Shown here piece by piece: positions 9,192-19,452 of a DNA stretch of 64,000 bases (position 1 is the first letter of the stretch; every line of letters starts with the position of its first letter). Position numbers and translations under genes: made by a program. Below the pieces are notes generated by a model. That model worked only from the letters and a program-made list of their open reading frames with translations, was not told the origin of the DNA and did no database searches. This stretch comes from Symbiodinium natans (taxonomy: Eukaryota; Sar; Dinophyceae; Suessiales; Symbiodiniaceae): contig CAJNDS010002575.1 of the NCBI GenBank assembly GCA_905221605.1, positions 267,101 through 331,100 on the forward strand, in the 5' to 3' direction.

Positions 9192-9290
9192 TTTATATTT
9201 ATATATGCATTCGTTTTGGCTTAAGGGACGCACGCTATAATATTATTCATGGTTGCGTTTCATGCGTACGGACACACCACTCATTGAGAC

Positions 9291-9653
9291 CGCCCCAATA
9301 AAAGCCCAATATAATAGTAAATTCGTGAGCAAAGCGCGCGTAAACTTGCCTTTGTTCACGCCTTTAGTATAATATTAATAGGGCTTTTACACGGTTAACC
9401 TGGCATGCGATTCCAAGGGTGTGAACGTATGGGCGAATATACTATACTAAAAGCCCGTATAAAAACCATAGTTTATTATGACGGGCCTTTGGTATAATTC
9501 GCCCATGTGTTCACGGTTGCTGCCCCGGTAACACTATTAGTACTGGATGTGTGGTCTTTTCCCCTAATAATATTCACTCGCGTTTCAATTAATACGAAGC
9601 GCGCACTAGTTTGCCTTCGTTTTAATATGAAAAGCGTGAATCTTATTGGGGCG
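9291..9653. repeat. AT-rich foldback repeat
   Basis: Outer inverted ends CGCCCCAATAA (9291) and CTTATTGGGGCG (9642-9653). A nested inverted pair pairs GTGAACGTATGGGCGAAT (9421-9438) with 9497-9514, continuing inward through imperfectly paired bases around ACGGGCC. The 363-base segment could form a long cruciform and resembles a foldback transposon or MITE. I see no clear target-site duplication and no coding capacity. The rest of 9188-9860 shows nothing recognisable. Confidence 0.5.
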
Positions 9654-10270
9654 CCAGGATGTGACAGGGAGATTCCGGAAGGTTAGACAGGCGGTTGGGG
9701 TCCCGAGGGTGGGTTCCTTGTCAAGAGAGTTCCTGTCACGTAGAAAGACTCATGATGGTACGGTTTCTAGGGGCGGTTCCTTGTGCATGAATCCGTGAAC
9801 TGTAGATGACCTGGAAAAGCCTGAGAGTTAGACCAAGATATGAGAGTTAGGGTCACGAAGTTATAGCTGGTACACCATGAGCCTGTGGATTGGCTTTACC
9901 TTTAGAAGGAGTGAGTTTATGAATGAACGAAGTAAGCGAGTACACGAACCATAAGGAAGCGAAATTAGGGCGCTCTTTGCCCGTCGCGTTCGTTCACTCA
10001 CACGCGTGAAGATAATAAGCGAAGTGAAAACATGAACGAAGTGCATTAGATTCAAAGGGTGAGAAGTGAACCCCGAATAATAATACTAAACTACCAAGAG
10101 AACGAAGTAAAATACAAGGAACCTGTGACGCGTGATTTTACGAAGACAACGCACGAACAAGACAAGCGAACGAATATAGTGAGCGAAAAGAATACTAAAA
10201 GGGCACGCAAAAGAAGTCCTTGTACGCGTGCACTAAATACCCGGGCAAATATGAATCACTTTATACGTCT

Positions 10271-10555
10271 TCATTTCTTCATTTTTATATCTATAGTAAT
10301 TTTCTTTTCCATATTCGTAAGTGCTTCTGGTATTGTTTTCTTTTCCCATAGAATGTATCTTGCCCAAGTCTGCGGTTTCTCTATGTCTTTAAATGTTTGT
10401 GTAGCACCGTGTCTGGCTATGTGTCCTTGTTTTCTTTCTTCGTCCTTGCGTTTTGCAAAATCATTGCTCCAGATGAAAAAGTCATTTTTACCATCAATGA
10501 CAGTGTCATATTTCTTTCCTGCTTTACACGATTTTTTAAGTATAACTTCACTCAT
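10271..10555 (-). CDS. Small Lys-rich protein resembling DUF5754 of giant viruses and phages
   Basis: A complete 94-residue ORF with ATG at 10555 and TGA at its end, preceded by an AATAATAAT run. The order of motifs, GKKYD-x-VIDGK, then KDEERK, then ARH, then W and ARYILWEK, and a short basic tail, is the pattern I remember for a small protein of unknown function (DUF5754) common in Nucleocytoviricota and phages. The length also matches (about 90-100 residues). The codon use is AT-rich, unlike the neighbouring elements. Its function is unknown. The opposite-strand 184-residue ORF at 10059-10613 is a shadow. The assignment is from memory and unsearched. Confidence 0.6.
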   Translation of the reverse strand: MSEVILKKSCKAGKKYDTVIDGKNDFFIWSNDFAKRKDEERKQGHIARHGATQTFKDIEKPQTWARYILWEKKTIPEALTNMEKKITIDIKMKK

Positions 10556-10783
10556 ATTATTATTACATTACATATTTACACTACAGTTACTAAATAAAAT
10601 CTATCGGTTATGATATCTGCCGTAGGCAAAAGGGTGGGAAAGCGAAATGAAGCGTAGCAGGGTGGGCTTACCATATGTTTATATGAAGTCGGTGTAACAA
10701 TCATATTATGATATGATACGATGGCTAGATATTCTTATCCGAACATATGCTTTAATCAGCCAAGTCACTAATGATGAACTTAA

Positions 10784-10933
10784 TCATTCTGGTCTATTCT
10801 TAATATGCTTCTTTGATGTATAACATTGAATTTGTTCTGCTTTTGATAATACAGCACCTACAATATTCGCCTTCAGTCTTTTCCTTTTTCTTTTCAAGTA
10901 TTTCTTCTTGGTTTTGTCATAATAATCCTTTGC
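10784..10933 (-). pseudogene. Remnant C-terminal ORF, Lys/Arg-rich
   Basis: Fifty codons open between an upstream TAG and the stop at 10784-10786, with no ATG. The residues are dominated by Lys, Arg and Tyr (KKKYLKRKRKRLK), then a helix-like AVLSKAEQ. AT-rich like the neighbouring virus-type gene and in the same orientation. No family recognised; probably the tail of a lost gene. Confidence 0.3.
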
Positions 10934-11038
10934 CTAGGCTCGAGCACTGAGCTGTCCTACCGCCCAAAGTGGGAGCCCCTGCACTGTAGGGTACAACTTG
11001 GGCGACATTTTGGCACACCACACTTCCATGTTTTTATT

Positions 11039-11812
11039 ATGTTTTACAGCGTTTGTGATCTCAGGGTGGTTTCACTGTCCTTGTTTTATTGTTTTGTGTT
11101 GCGCCTCGCTACCTACGGTGTGTGGACTGCGCTTGTGATAGCCATGGAAGCATCCGTGGCGCCGACAGATGGAGAATCCGCGCCCGCGCCTGTCACTGAG
11201 CAAACTGAAACAGCAGCTCCTGCAGATGTGCCGGCAAATCAACCCTTGGCTGCAATTAAAACTCCTAAAGAGTATATCCTCGGCCCAGATGTTAAGATCC
11301 TCGAGAAATCTGATGGTACTTACGCTATTAGCACCGGCGGTATGGAAAGCGCTATCCCCAAGCCACATTTTGACAAGCTCCTTGAAGCAAGTAAAGCCAA
11401 TGTCTCCTCCAATATCTCCTCTATGACAGGTATTCTAGTTGATCGTACCAGGCAACTCTCCTCCTCAGTCAAGCAGGAAGACGAAGAGCCCATTGAATGG
11501 GGTGACATGGACCCTCAACAAGCTCGATTCCTTCAAGATAACTCTGAAGCCCTAAGAGCATTTAAGGCAAGCCGCAAGCCCCTTAAGCAACCCCGACTGG
11601 ACGTCAATAGTATGGCCTTTCCCCCGGCCCAGAGCTCTCCGGCCGGACCTTCGTCAAATGTTCCAACAGCTACGGTAGAGCAGTCGCTCCCAGAAGTTAC
11701 CCCGGATAACCTCAAGAAAGTCCTAGCAGAATACCACCAGACTCATGTCATGCCTGCCCTTGCATCAATAGAAAAGAGAACAGCTCACGATCTCCGGACA
11801 CCTTTGCCATAG
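11039..11812 (+). CDS. N-terminal part of an unknown gag/ORF1-like protein, split by YRE-2
   Basis: Reading from ATG 11144 (a better start than 11039, which adds a hydrophobic leader) the protein has an Ala/Pro/Thr-rich N-terminus, a compact middle (EYILGPDVKILEKSDGTYA), an acidic patch (KQEDEEPIEWGDMD) and a helical end (KVLAEYHQTHVMPALASIEK). It ends at a stop at 11812, while the following frame (open from 11823) carries on with similar character. A small intron or a frameshift of 10-60 bases probably joins them. Together with 11865-12125 and 20554-21390 it would make one protein of about 600 residues. The basic Gly/Ser/Lys C-terminus suggests an RNA-binding element protein; I do not recognise the family. 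Confidence 0.5.
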   Translation: MFYSVCDLRVVSLSLFYCFVLRLATYGVWTALVIAMEASVAPTDGESAPAPVTEQTETAAPADVPANQPLAAIKTPKEYILGPDVKILEKSDGTYAISTGGMESAIPKPHFDKLLEASKANVSSNISSMTGILVDRTRQLSSSVKQEDEEPIEWGDMDPQQARFLQDNSEALRAFKASRKPLKQPRLDVNSMAFPPAQSSPAGPSSNVPTATVEQSLPEVTPDNLKKVLAEYHQTHVMPALASIEKRTAHDLRTPLP

Positions 11813-11822
11813 CTGATCGTAG

Positions 11823-12125
11823 ACTCTCCTTGCAGCAGTCCGAAATACGGCCATTTCGGCAGACATGCACAAACGCACGCTCATCATCCACGGTATTCCT
11901 CCTTTTGTCAACAAGAAAGCCATAGATCACAACATGCGTTTTCTTTTCGGACACGCATACCTAGATTGGGACTGTGTACAGTCGATTACGAATCATTTGC
12001 ACACCACGACCTCAGACTTTTTGAAGATAGTGATGCTCCGAGAATTCGACGCCAAAACCTTTTTCCAGTCATTCCGCTCCGGTAAGAGATACTTTCGTAT
12101 GGAAGAAGACACTTATGGTAACGAC
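11823..12125 (+). CDS. Middle part of the split gag/ORF1-like protein
   Basis: Frame open from 11823, first ATG at 11865. It contains KRTLIIHGIPPF and a following helix/strand pattern that could be an RRM-like fold, which is inference. The frame is interrupted exactly at codon GAC (12123-12125) by the start of YRE-2. Removing 12127-20554 joins it in frame to CAT-CAC-ATC at 20554, giving the peptide TYGND-HHIKIERD. The frame continues into YRE-2 to 12308, but that tail is repeat sequence and should not be counted as gene. Confidence 0.55.
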
Positions 12126-12126
12126 C

Positions 12127-13332
12127 TTATAGACCATGTCATCCATAACGTATTTCAAATTCACTCCACATCCGTGAATATAAAAGAGCAAAACATTCAC
12201 ATTATAATTCAGGACTCACGCTCCTTGCTCTTTTGTTGCACGGCACAGCCGAGTCAGGGGAAGGTTCAAAAGTTGACTGACACTTGGAGCGCCACGCTGC
12301 AGCACTGAGAGTGCTCACATCACACTGAGAGTGTAACGCCACATGGCTCGAGCGTACAACTGATGCACGCATATCACCCCAAGGGCGGGTTGGGTGGGAG
12401 AAAAATTTTGCCTCACTTCTCGCGTGAGCCTAAATCTTGCCTATGCAAAACAACATGCTCACATAAACAGCAAGATTCTTCCCAAATCATCAGACAAATA
12501 AAACAACATGCGACCTAGTGGAAAAACGTTATGGACCAAAAGCACACTGCTTTTGTTTGACATGTTTCTATAAAACACCGTCATGCAAGCATGAACGTAT
12601 GCTTATAGACCATGTCATCCATAACGTATTTCAAATTCACTCCACATCCGTGAATATAAAAGAGCAAAACATTCACATTATAATTCAGGACTCACGCTCC
12701 TTGCTCTTTTGTTGCACGGCACAGCCGAGTCAGGGGAAGGTTCAAAAGTTGACTGACACTTGGAGCGCCACGCTGCAGCACTGAGAGTGCTCACATCACA
12801 CTGAGAGTGTAACGCCACATGGCTCGAGCGTACAACTGATGCACGCATATCACCCCAAGGGCGGGTTGGGTGGGAGAAAAATTTTGCCTCACTTCTCGCG
12901 TGAGCCTAAATCTTGCCTATGCAAAACAACATGCTCACATAAACAGCAAGATTCTTCCCAAATCATCAGACAAATAAAACAACATGCGACCTAGTGGAAA
13001 AACGTTATGGACCAAAAGCACACTGCTTTTGTTTGACATGTTTCTATAAAACACCGTCATGCAAGCATGAACGTATGCTTATAGACCATGTCATCCATAA
13101 CGTATTTCAAATTCACTCCACATCCGTGAATATAAAAGAGCAAAACATTCACATTATAATCCAGGACTCACGCTCCTTGCTCTTTTGTTGCACGGCACAG
13201 CCGAGTCAGGGGAAGGTTCAAAAGTTGACTGACACTTGGAGTGCCACGCTGCAGCACTGAGAGTGCTCACATCACACTGAGAGTGTAACGCCACATGACT
13301 CGAGCGTACAACTGATGCACGCATATCACCCC
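12127..13332. repeat. B-A-B-A-B terminal repeat array of YRE-2, 476-bp period
   Basis: Three 254-base B units (12127-12380, 12603-12856, 13079-13332) and two 204-base A units (12399-12602, 12875-13078). Each A is preceded by an 18-base G-rich linker (AAGGGCGGGTTGGGTGGG). The two outer B-A units appear identical; the innermost B differs at three positions (near 13161, 13242 and 13297). A normal split-direct-repeat element has only B-A-B here, so one extra A-B unit has been gained. The 88-residue ORFs spanning A-B junctions are repeat artefacts. Confidence 0.95.
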
Positions 13333-16300
13333 TCTCGACTGTGCTAAGTTGAAGATATTGATCAGAAAGGAAACATGTCACGCTGTCCGCAACGACGTTG
13401 GATAGGAAACTCAGCTCATCCCACCTCCCTCTCGAAGGTGGGTCTGCCAAGTTGCTATGGCTGGGAACCCTGTGGAAGCAGGGAAGACAAGGATTGGCCT
13501 CATCTGCCAACTCCAGATGTAGCAGCAACTCTCTCCAGCTGGTGTCGCGCGAGGTACCGAGCTCAAGACACCAGAATGGTCGACGAAAAAGAAGCATCGC
13601 TGTCCCCCGATCGTGGACTTCCACAGAACGCGTGCCATAACAACTGCATAGAGCTCGGTTTGACCTACGATGTGCTTTCTGCCAGATGCCCATTTGCTAA
13701 CCACGCACTCAGGCAGCACTGCCCCAAAAGTCCTTACAACTTGAGCGCGAGGATCGACGAGCACCCCGCCGATAGAGGCCTTGAAGGTTTCTCCGCACGG
13801 CTCGCACGGCTCGCACGCTCCATCCGTGAAGACCAACACTGGCGACGAACACGGCGAAGTAAGAATGGCCCTCGGGACCGACGCCACAAGCCTCCGCTTA
13901 AGCATGAGAAGAGCATCGACGTGAGTCTGACTAAGAGTGACTTCCTGGCTTGCACATTGCTCCAGCACCCTCAAATCAGCCAGCGCCAATCTCCCAGCTC
14001 GCCCAAGCAGTTGCGCCTTAGAGAACTGCAGCCGTCCCAGCACTGAAGGAACTTCACGCGTGACAACTGCGCCCTTTGCCAAAACATCATCATTCTTGTT
14101 GACCATCGCCGCTGCTCTGTCCGGCTTGTTCCCTACGGTGACGACTTCAAAACGAAGGTCAGCGGTGTTTACCATGACACCAAGCGTCTCGGTATCAGTG
14201 CCAAAGGGTTGTTCTTTGTCAAGGGAAAGGTCGAAGCCAAAAAGATCCATCACCGCATGCACCACTTGGTCGGTGCCTTGCCCTAGGAAACACGGCGATG
14301 CAACTGGAAAGTCGTCATAGTAGCAAGTAGCCAACACCTGAACCTCCCAGAGGATTCGCTGCAAGAGCAGCGAGATCCTGTTGAAGTGCATCACCGAAGC
14401 AGATGATCCAAAAGGTAATGTATTGCAAACAAAACCCTTAGCTGCTCTATTCTCTGGCGACTTGACGGTGATCACACATTTGGTCCGCTCCTCTGGGTGA
14501 AGCGGCAGCTGCTTATAAGCAGCTTTTAGGTCAAACGTCTTGGTCACGGGTCGAACTCGCTCACAATCATGCCACAGCTTGTGCAGAGGTGCTTCCAATC
14601 GCTCACCTGTACTGAGGACAAAGCACACATGCCCTTTAGCTTTGGCCGCCCGCATGAGGGCCAGGCAAGTCCAACACAACTCATCAAGCGCCCGCAAAGA
14701 GAGGCGCTCAAAGCAACCGAAGCACGCGTTGACACCGCACTCGGTCATGTCGTCAATGGCCCTCCACTTATTTTGCCAGACGCCAAACCGTCTGCAAGGG
14801 GACCAAACACCCCCGAACATGGCGTCCAGCTCGCGCGTACCGTATGGCCCTTCCAACCAAGCCTTGCCTTCCTGGTCCGCCTCCTCCAACGTCAGGCTCC
14901 AAATGGCCTCAGAGTAGTCCTGCTCTGGCTGCGACTGAACCTTCTCCCATAACGTGGTTCTGCGAATCGGAGCAGCGAGCCAAAACTCCGACTCGGTGCT
15001 GTTTGCCGGTTTCGCATCAGGTGTGAAGATACCGGTACGCTGCATGTACCCCGTCAGACGGAAACCCTCAGTCAGCTCGCCGAACACGCTCGTGTCAGGC
15101 CACTCTAGGGATTCGGCAACTTTGCGTAGCAATGCAATGCGCTTATTTCCCAAAACCTTGCGAACACTCGGAGCCATGCTGCTCCTGAGAGCCCGTTCTT
15201 CAGGTTGCAGTTCTGCCGCCCATTGCTTCCAAAGCTTCAGTTTTGCAAGCCCAATTTTCATGATCTCCAATGGCCCTTTGGTGAGCGTCGTGAACAAGAC
15301 CCTGAGCATCGGGTCGGGGAGTGCCCTGGCAGAGTCAAAGGGATGCGTGATCAACTTGGCTTCGGCAAGAAACTGCATGGGCGTGCGGTATACTCCGAAA
15401 GTGTACGCTGTCGTAGGTGCACCGCCCCTTGTTTGGGAGAGCTCCTTTGAGGAACGTGCGATGCCACTTGTTTGGGAGATCTCCTCTGAGGAACGTGCAA
15501 GAGCACTGCCACCTTCTGCAAGCTGAGTATCCAACCCCCTATCAAGCACGTGGCGCAGAAGTTTTGCATGGGGCGGAACATCATCCAAGCACTGGACAAG
15601 GCGGACTTCTCATTCAAGGGAGGCTCGGAAGTCGAGCGCACGGCGACTGTGTAGGCAAATTCGGAAATGACCGGCGGAAACTTGCGTCCTCTAGGTTGCA
15701 CAGCAGCAGCGGCGCGCGCAAGGGCATGTGGGTTAACAGCATCCCGGTCAGGTTGCAAGCCACGGGCGGCAGCAACAGGTGCAGCACAAGCCAGCAAACG
15801 CTGGCAGAGGAGACGTGGGTATGCAGTCTCCAACTTGGTGCTCCATGCGCCATCGGGCGTCTGACCCCATGCATCGTGCTGAACACAACCAGGGCACGGG
15901 CCACTGAGCGAGCTGAATGCATCATGATTGGTCAGAAAACCGGTGGCTTTGGCTCTGGTAGAGCCATGGCGACAGGCATCAAAGCTCACAAGATGCAATC
16001 TTTGCAGAAGAGACTGAAACGGGGGAAGCATCCACATCAAACTGTGAAGAGGGTTTTCCACAGTTACAAGCACATCAGGGGCATCGTCGAGGATCCAAAC
16101 GACGAAGGCCGCAGTTTCTTCATAGATGGAGTTGGCGCTGGTGACACGCCCAAGTTCAACAGGCATCAGCCCAGGCAGGCCCCAAACATGTTGCGGCGAT
16201 CTGAGCGGACGAGGGCCTCGTCCTACGCCACGGGCCATGCTGGCAGTGACTTTTGACTTTGACTTTGAAGACGCGGGCGAGTCAAGCTCCACCAAGCGCG

Positions 16301-16443
16301 CATGTGGCACTGAACAAGCCTGGTTTTCAGGCCCGGTCACTTCGAGCGACTGTACTATGTACATTCAACCACCGGCACGTGTGCCTGCGTGGCTACCCCG
16401 ACACGGGTGTCTGCGGGCAGTCAGCGAAAAGACACGAAAAGTA

Positions 16444-16960
16444 TCACACACGAGTGAGACAAACTACGTAACTGCCACGCTCAATCAGCTCAGCATCAGA
16501 CTTGCGAATTTTCCGTGCCCTGACACCATCATCAGTCAGGTAGGAAACGTCATCGGCAAACCAGAGCAAAGTACGATAGTGCCCCATATCTGCACGTTCC
16601 CCCATATGAAGGATCACTGCCTGAACCATGAAGGGAACCAGCTGCACTCCATCTGTCGTCTGAACAGGAAGCATGTACCTGCGTTCAACAGAAATGCGCC
16701 CATTGTATCGCGTAACAACATCTGAGTTGCGTCGAAACCGCTGCAACGCAAAACAAACATGAGTCTCAGGCAATGCAAGCACACGCAGTTTGTTCGCCCC
16801 AGATTTGCGATGGCCGACGATGCCAAAAGTTCAGACACTGCTGTAGTGTATAGCTCTCTTCAGCACCTGGCACATGCAGCGGAATGAAGCCCCATCCTGT
16901 GTCCTCCAACTCATACCGATCGGCAATCCAAGTGCCCGACTGCCACTGTCCAACCCAAGA
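16444..16960 (-). pseudogene. Ubiquitin-specific-protease-like C-terminal fragment inside YRE-2 pol
   Basis: Two frames give TLQQCLNFWH (upstream) and then RVLALPETHVCFALQRFRR, AVILHMGE and MGHYRTLLW with TDDGV. This is the layout of the C-terminal half of peptidase C19 enzymes: a helix before the finger region, LxLQRF, then the HG...GHY box carrying the catalytic His. The Cys box is absent. The segment sits between PCGTAS and the next methyltransferase block, which are continuous in YRE-3, so it is an insertion. It might come from another retroelement that carries such a domain, or from a host gene. Confidence 0.5.
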
Positions 16961-17407
16961 GGAGGCAGTGCCACAGGGCGGTGCCACGTGCACCCAAAAG
17001 GTCTTGCGGCACTTGACTAAATCCTTGACGAAACCCCAGGAAGCACGGGAACGAAGGTCAAGCTGCAAAGGGTGAACTGCAGGCTTGTGCACATTGCGAC
17101 CCCAGTCGATGGGCAACACGCTGAAACCCGAAAGAGTGGCAGAACCGCAGCAAAGCTCAAGGAACAAAGGCTGATAAACACGCAGGAGGCACGCTGCGCA
17201 AGGGTGCACGGTCACCTGGAGGCGGCACTGCTGTAGGGTCTTTGGCGGGACAAGGGACAGGGCAGGCAAGGGCAGGGACGGGCGGGGAAGGCAACCTAAA
17301 CCCCAATCTAGTCAGGTATGCGGCATCGGCGGCACTCAGGGCCTCCAATGACCTGACAGTGTAACCGACTAGAACCAGCCCCTCACCTGTGAAATTGGTG
17401 AGAGGAG

Positions 17408-17706
17408 TAATGTTGCACCCGCTTTAGTATCGGCCCCCTCTTTAAAGACAATCTGGCCGAATTATTCAGGACACCCTGACTGTTTGGGAGTCCCTCTTTA
17501 AAGTCAAATCGTCCGGGCGCCGTAAGAAAATTCCACGTGGCGCGCCTTTAAAAAAGATAACTGGGCATCGCTGCCCCTTTTGAACCTATCTAAACTCCTC
17601 CCTATTAAAATCATATGAGTCCCGGGGCCGTGTAATCAGGCTCCCATCCACGCCTCCACTGTTCAGGGGGGGGGGGGCCCCCCACACTAAAGAGGGTGCA
17701 ACATTA
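17408..17706. mobile_element. MITE-like insertion in YRE-2 pol
   Basis: Terminal inverted repeats TAATGTTGCACCCGCTTTAGT (17408-17428) and its near-perfect reverse complement (17686-17706), one mismatch over 21 bases. Interior about 257 bases without coding potential, with three CTCTTTAAAG-like motifs and a poly-G run at 17667. The palindromic TA at each end fits a TA target. It splits the dioxygenase-like domain of pol. The host sequence does not rejoin perfectly, so either flanking bases were lost or the ends are a few bases off. Confidence 0.6.
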
Positions 17707-18244
17707 ACGACATTATCGAAGGGTCCATTATGAACATCCTTGTGCACACCTGCGGCATCATTACACAGCAGCATGATACTGGAGAAAGGGGCCCCTGGGG
17801 CAACATGTCGAAGCCACGCCGCGAAACATGCACTGGCAAGAGGAAAGTCCTTAGTGGGCCGTCGGAGACCTGCAACCCCGCCATGACTATAGGCCCCAGC
17901 CCCAAAGCCGGTGTCGACTGCGACTGCGGAAGCTTCTCCCACAAAGCGCACAAGTCCTCAACAGAGATGGTCTCATGGCGTAGCAAACGCAGTGCAAACT
18001 GCTCGGCTCCTGTCTGATCGTGTGACTCTGGCTTCGAGAAAACTAAAAGGTCTGAAAGAAAACTGGAATTCACGTGCATAGGCTTGGCACGCTGGCGTGC
18101 CTCGCCGCCAGCAACGACGTATTGCTCGGCTCTACTGATACCCTCGTGGGCCCGAGGAGGCAGCTCCGCCTCATCACGTGCGTGAGACGCACATGAACGG
18201 TATTGCCTGAGAGGCAAACCCAACCTCAGGCCCCTTGGCCAGTC

Positions 18245-19444
18245 ACGAGCTGGTCTCGTTTTGCTGACTCTTGGCCAGAGGACAATCGAGGGCTGGATGG
18301 GATTTACCACATCTGGGCCATCCACAAATGTGGAGCCCCTTCTCACAGCGGCCCTTGGACACCGTGTTTCTGCATGTCCGCAAACCAAAGCCAAAGCAGA
18401 TTGGCTCACCTGCATTGGACCTGCATTAGTGTGGGATCGGGTCCCTGCGAGGGCACTTGGAACCCTCGAGGAGCCTTTGCCCTGGCCGCTCTTCCCACGC
18501 CCAGGACCTTTGCCAGCCTTGCTCCCGGTACGACGGATCTTCGGTTGCCTCTCCGCTGCACCTTCTGGTGGAGGCGGCACACCTTGTGGGGTACCACCCA
18601 CTGCTTTTGGCATTGGCTGCAGAAGATGCAGGACCTCAGGAGACTGCCAAGCGCCCTCAAACACGGCATCAAGCGGCCGCCCTGCAGAGGTGATCTGCAC
18701 ACCGCTTCGGGTCTTCTCCGCAAGCACTTGAAACAGCTTTCGGTCTGCTTGTTGCAACTGACTGAATGTCGGCTGCACATGGGTCGACGGCACAGTGTCC
18801 AGCCTGGCGCTGAGGAGACGTTCGACCCACTTCTCATGACAGTTGAAGTCAAGCAGGTTTGCCATTTCCATGGCGATGCCTCGGCGTGTGAGTGCAAACT
18901 GGATCAGAAGCTCGGAAGACGTCTCAGCCCTGGCAGGGTCGCCCTTTTCAGTCTTCAGCTTGCCTGAAGAGTCGACTGAAAGGACTGTCTCACGCTGCGA
19001 CCCCACCACCATCTCCTGTTCCTTACTCGTCATTCTGTCCCAGGCCACGAACTGCAAGCGATTCTGCTCATACAAAGAAACGAACTTGTCGATCATGCTG
19101 TCACTGGGCTCCAGACGATTCCGGATAGAGAGTCCGGGGAGCCTTTTGGAGATGGTGTTGAAACGTTCTGCACGCTCTGGAACACTCAACTTGCGCGGAG
19201 TAGACTCTTCGGTCTGTTCCACCAAAGTCTTCATCTCTGCAGTTGTGACGGCGAAACTCTCGTGAAAAAGCCTGCGAAATGCACTGCGCTGACCCAACGA
19301 GCTAGGAGCTCCCAACGCAGCATCCAAGGCCTTGATTAACTCTTGATCATCCCCAGAGCCAGGCGTGTACGAGCAGCAAAATGCCACTTTTGCAAGTGTC
19401 GTCAGCCCCTGAGCTTTAAGCTTGTCAATCTCAGCCTGAGCCAT
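18245..19444 (-). pseudogene. gag-like protein of YRE-2, frameshifted before its zinc finger
   Basis: Start ATG at 19444 (MAQAEIDKL), nine bases after the end of the YR remnant frame. Residues 1-300 are helical and align by eye with the YRE-3 gag (27210-28415), including WxRxTSKEQE and the motif QQADRKLFQVLAEKTR. After a basic GKGPGRGKSGQGKG linker the frame shifts near 18440. The shifted frame carries the Cys/His array: ICFGF, C, RCEKGLHIC, RCGKSHPALDC and PLAK, then TGA followed by CTG. This array matches the end of the YRE-3 gag residue by residue in its Cys/His spacing. It probably packages element RNA. Confidence 0.7.
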
Positions 19445-19452
19445 CCCAACTT

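Larger units (their letters stand above)
9655..10935. other. AT-rich island with virus-type coding traces
   Basis: Base composition drops sharply compared with the retroelements on both sides, and the segment contains one complete small gene (10271-10555) and one gene remnant (10784-10933), both Lys-rich and on the minus strand. Short motifs of the GAACGAAGT / AAGCGAA type recur at 9920-10190. The flanks look like ordinary dinoflagellate DNA. It could be an endogenised piece of a large DNA virus or of organellar or bacterial origin; the gene at 10271 favours the viral reading. Confidence 0.45.
13340..18235 (-). pseudogene. pol of YRE-2: dioxygenase-like, methyltransferase-like, RT, RNase H (broken)
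   Basis: In reading order (high to low coordinates). A dioxygenase-like N-part: GAYSHGGVAGLRR and HKDVHN, 17951-17707, interrupted by a MITE; the frame resumes as LVLVGYTV and LGFRLPSP near 17380-17290. A methyltransferase-like domain: LELCCGSATLS and APPCGTAS at 17150-16960, then an insert, then GLPGLMPVE and VTVENPLHS at 16240-16020. RT: 15588-13411 with the catalytic CYYDD at about 14320. RNase H: FTDGAC near 13825, with the final NLADPPSRG reached only by a frame change near 13560. At least four frameshifts and two insertions. Each block aligns by eye with the intact pol of YRE-3. Confidence 0.75.

Noticed and set aside
9205-9225. Spliced-leader-like TTTTGGCTTAAG on the plus strand
   Set aside because: Only 11 of 12 bases of the 3' end match and the upstream part does not; no gene follows.
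10059-10613. 184-residue plus-strand ORF in the AT-rich island
   Set aside because: It is the antisense shadow of the DUF5754-like gene; its residues are Phe/Ser-rich reverse-frame composition.
12518-13260. Two identical 88-residue ORFs (12518-12784, 12994-13260) with a Cys-rich start
   Set aside because: They span A-B repeat junctions of YRE-2 and exist only because the unit is tandemly duplicated; the same start region at 20470 reads into unrelated sequence.
12127-13332. CRISPR-like array reading of the tandem repeats
   Set aside because: Units are 476 bp with no short repeat-unique spacer structure; they are terminal repeats of a retroelement.
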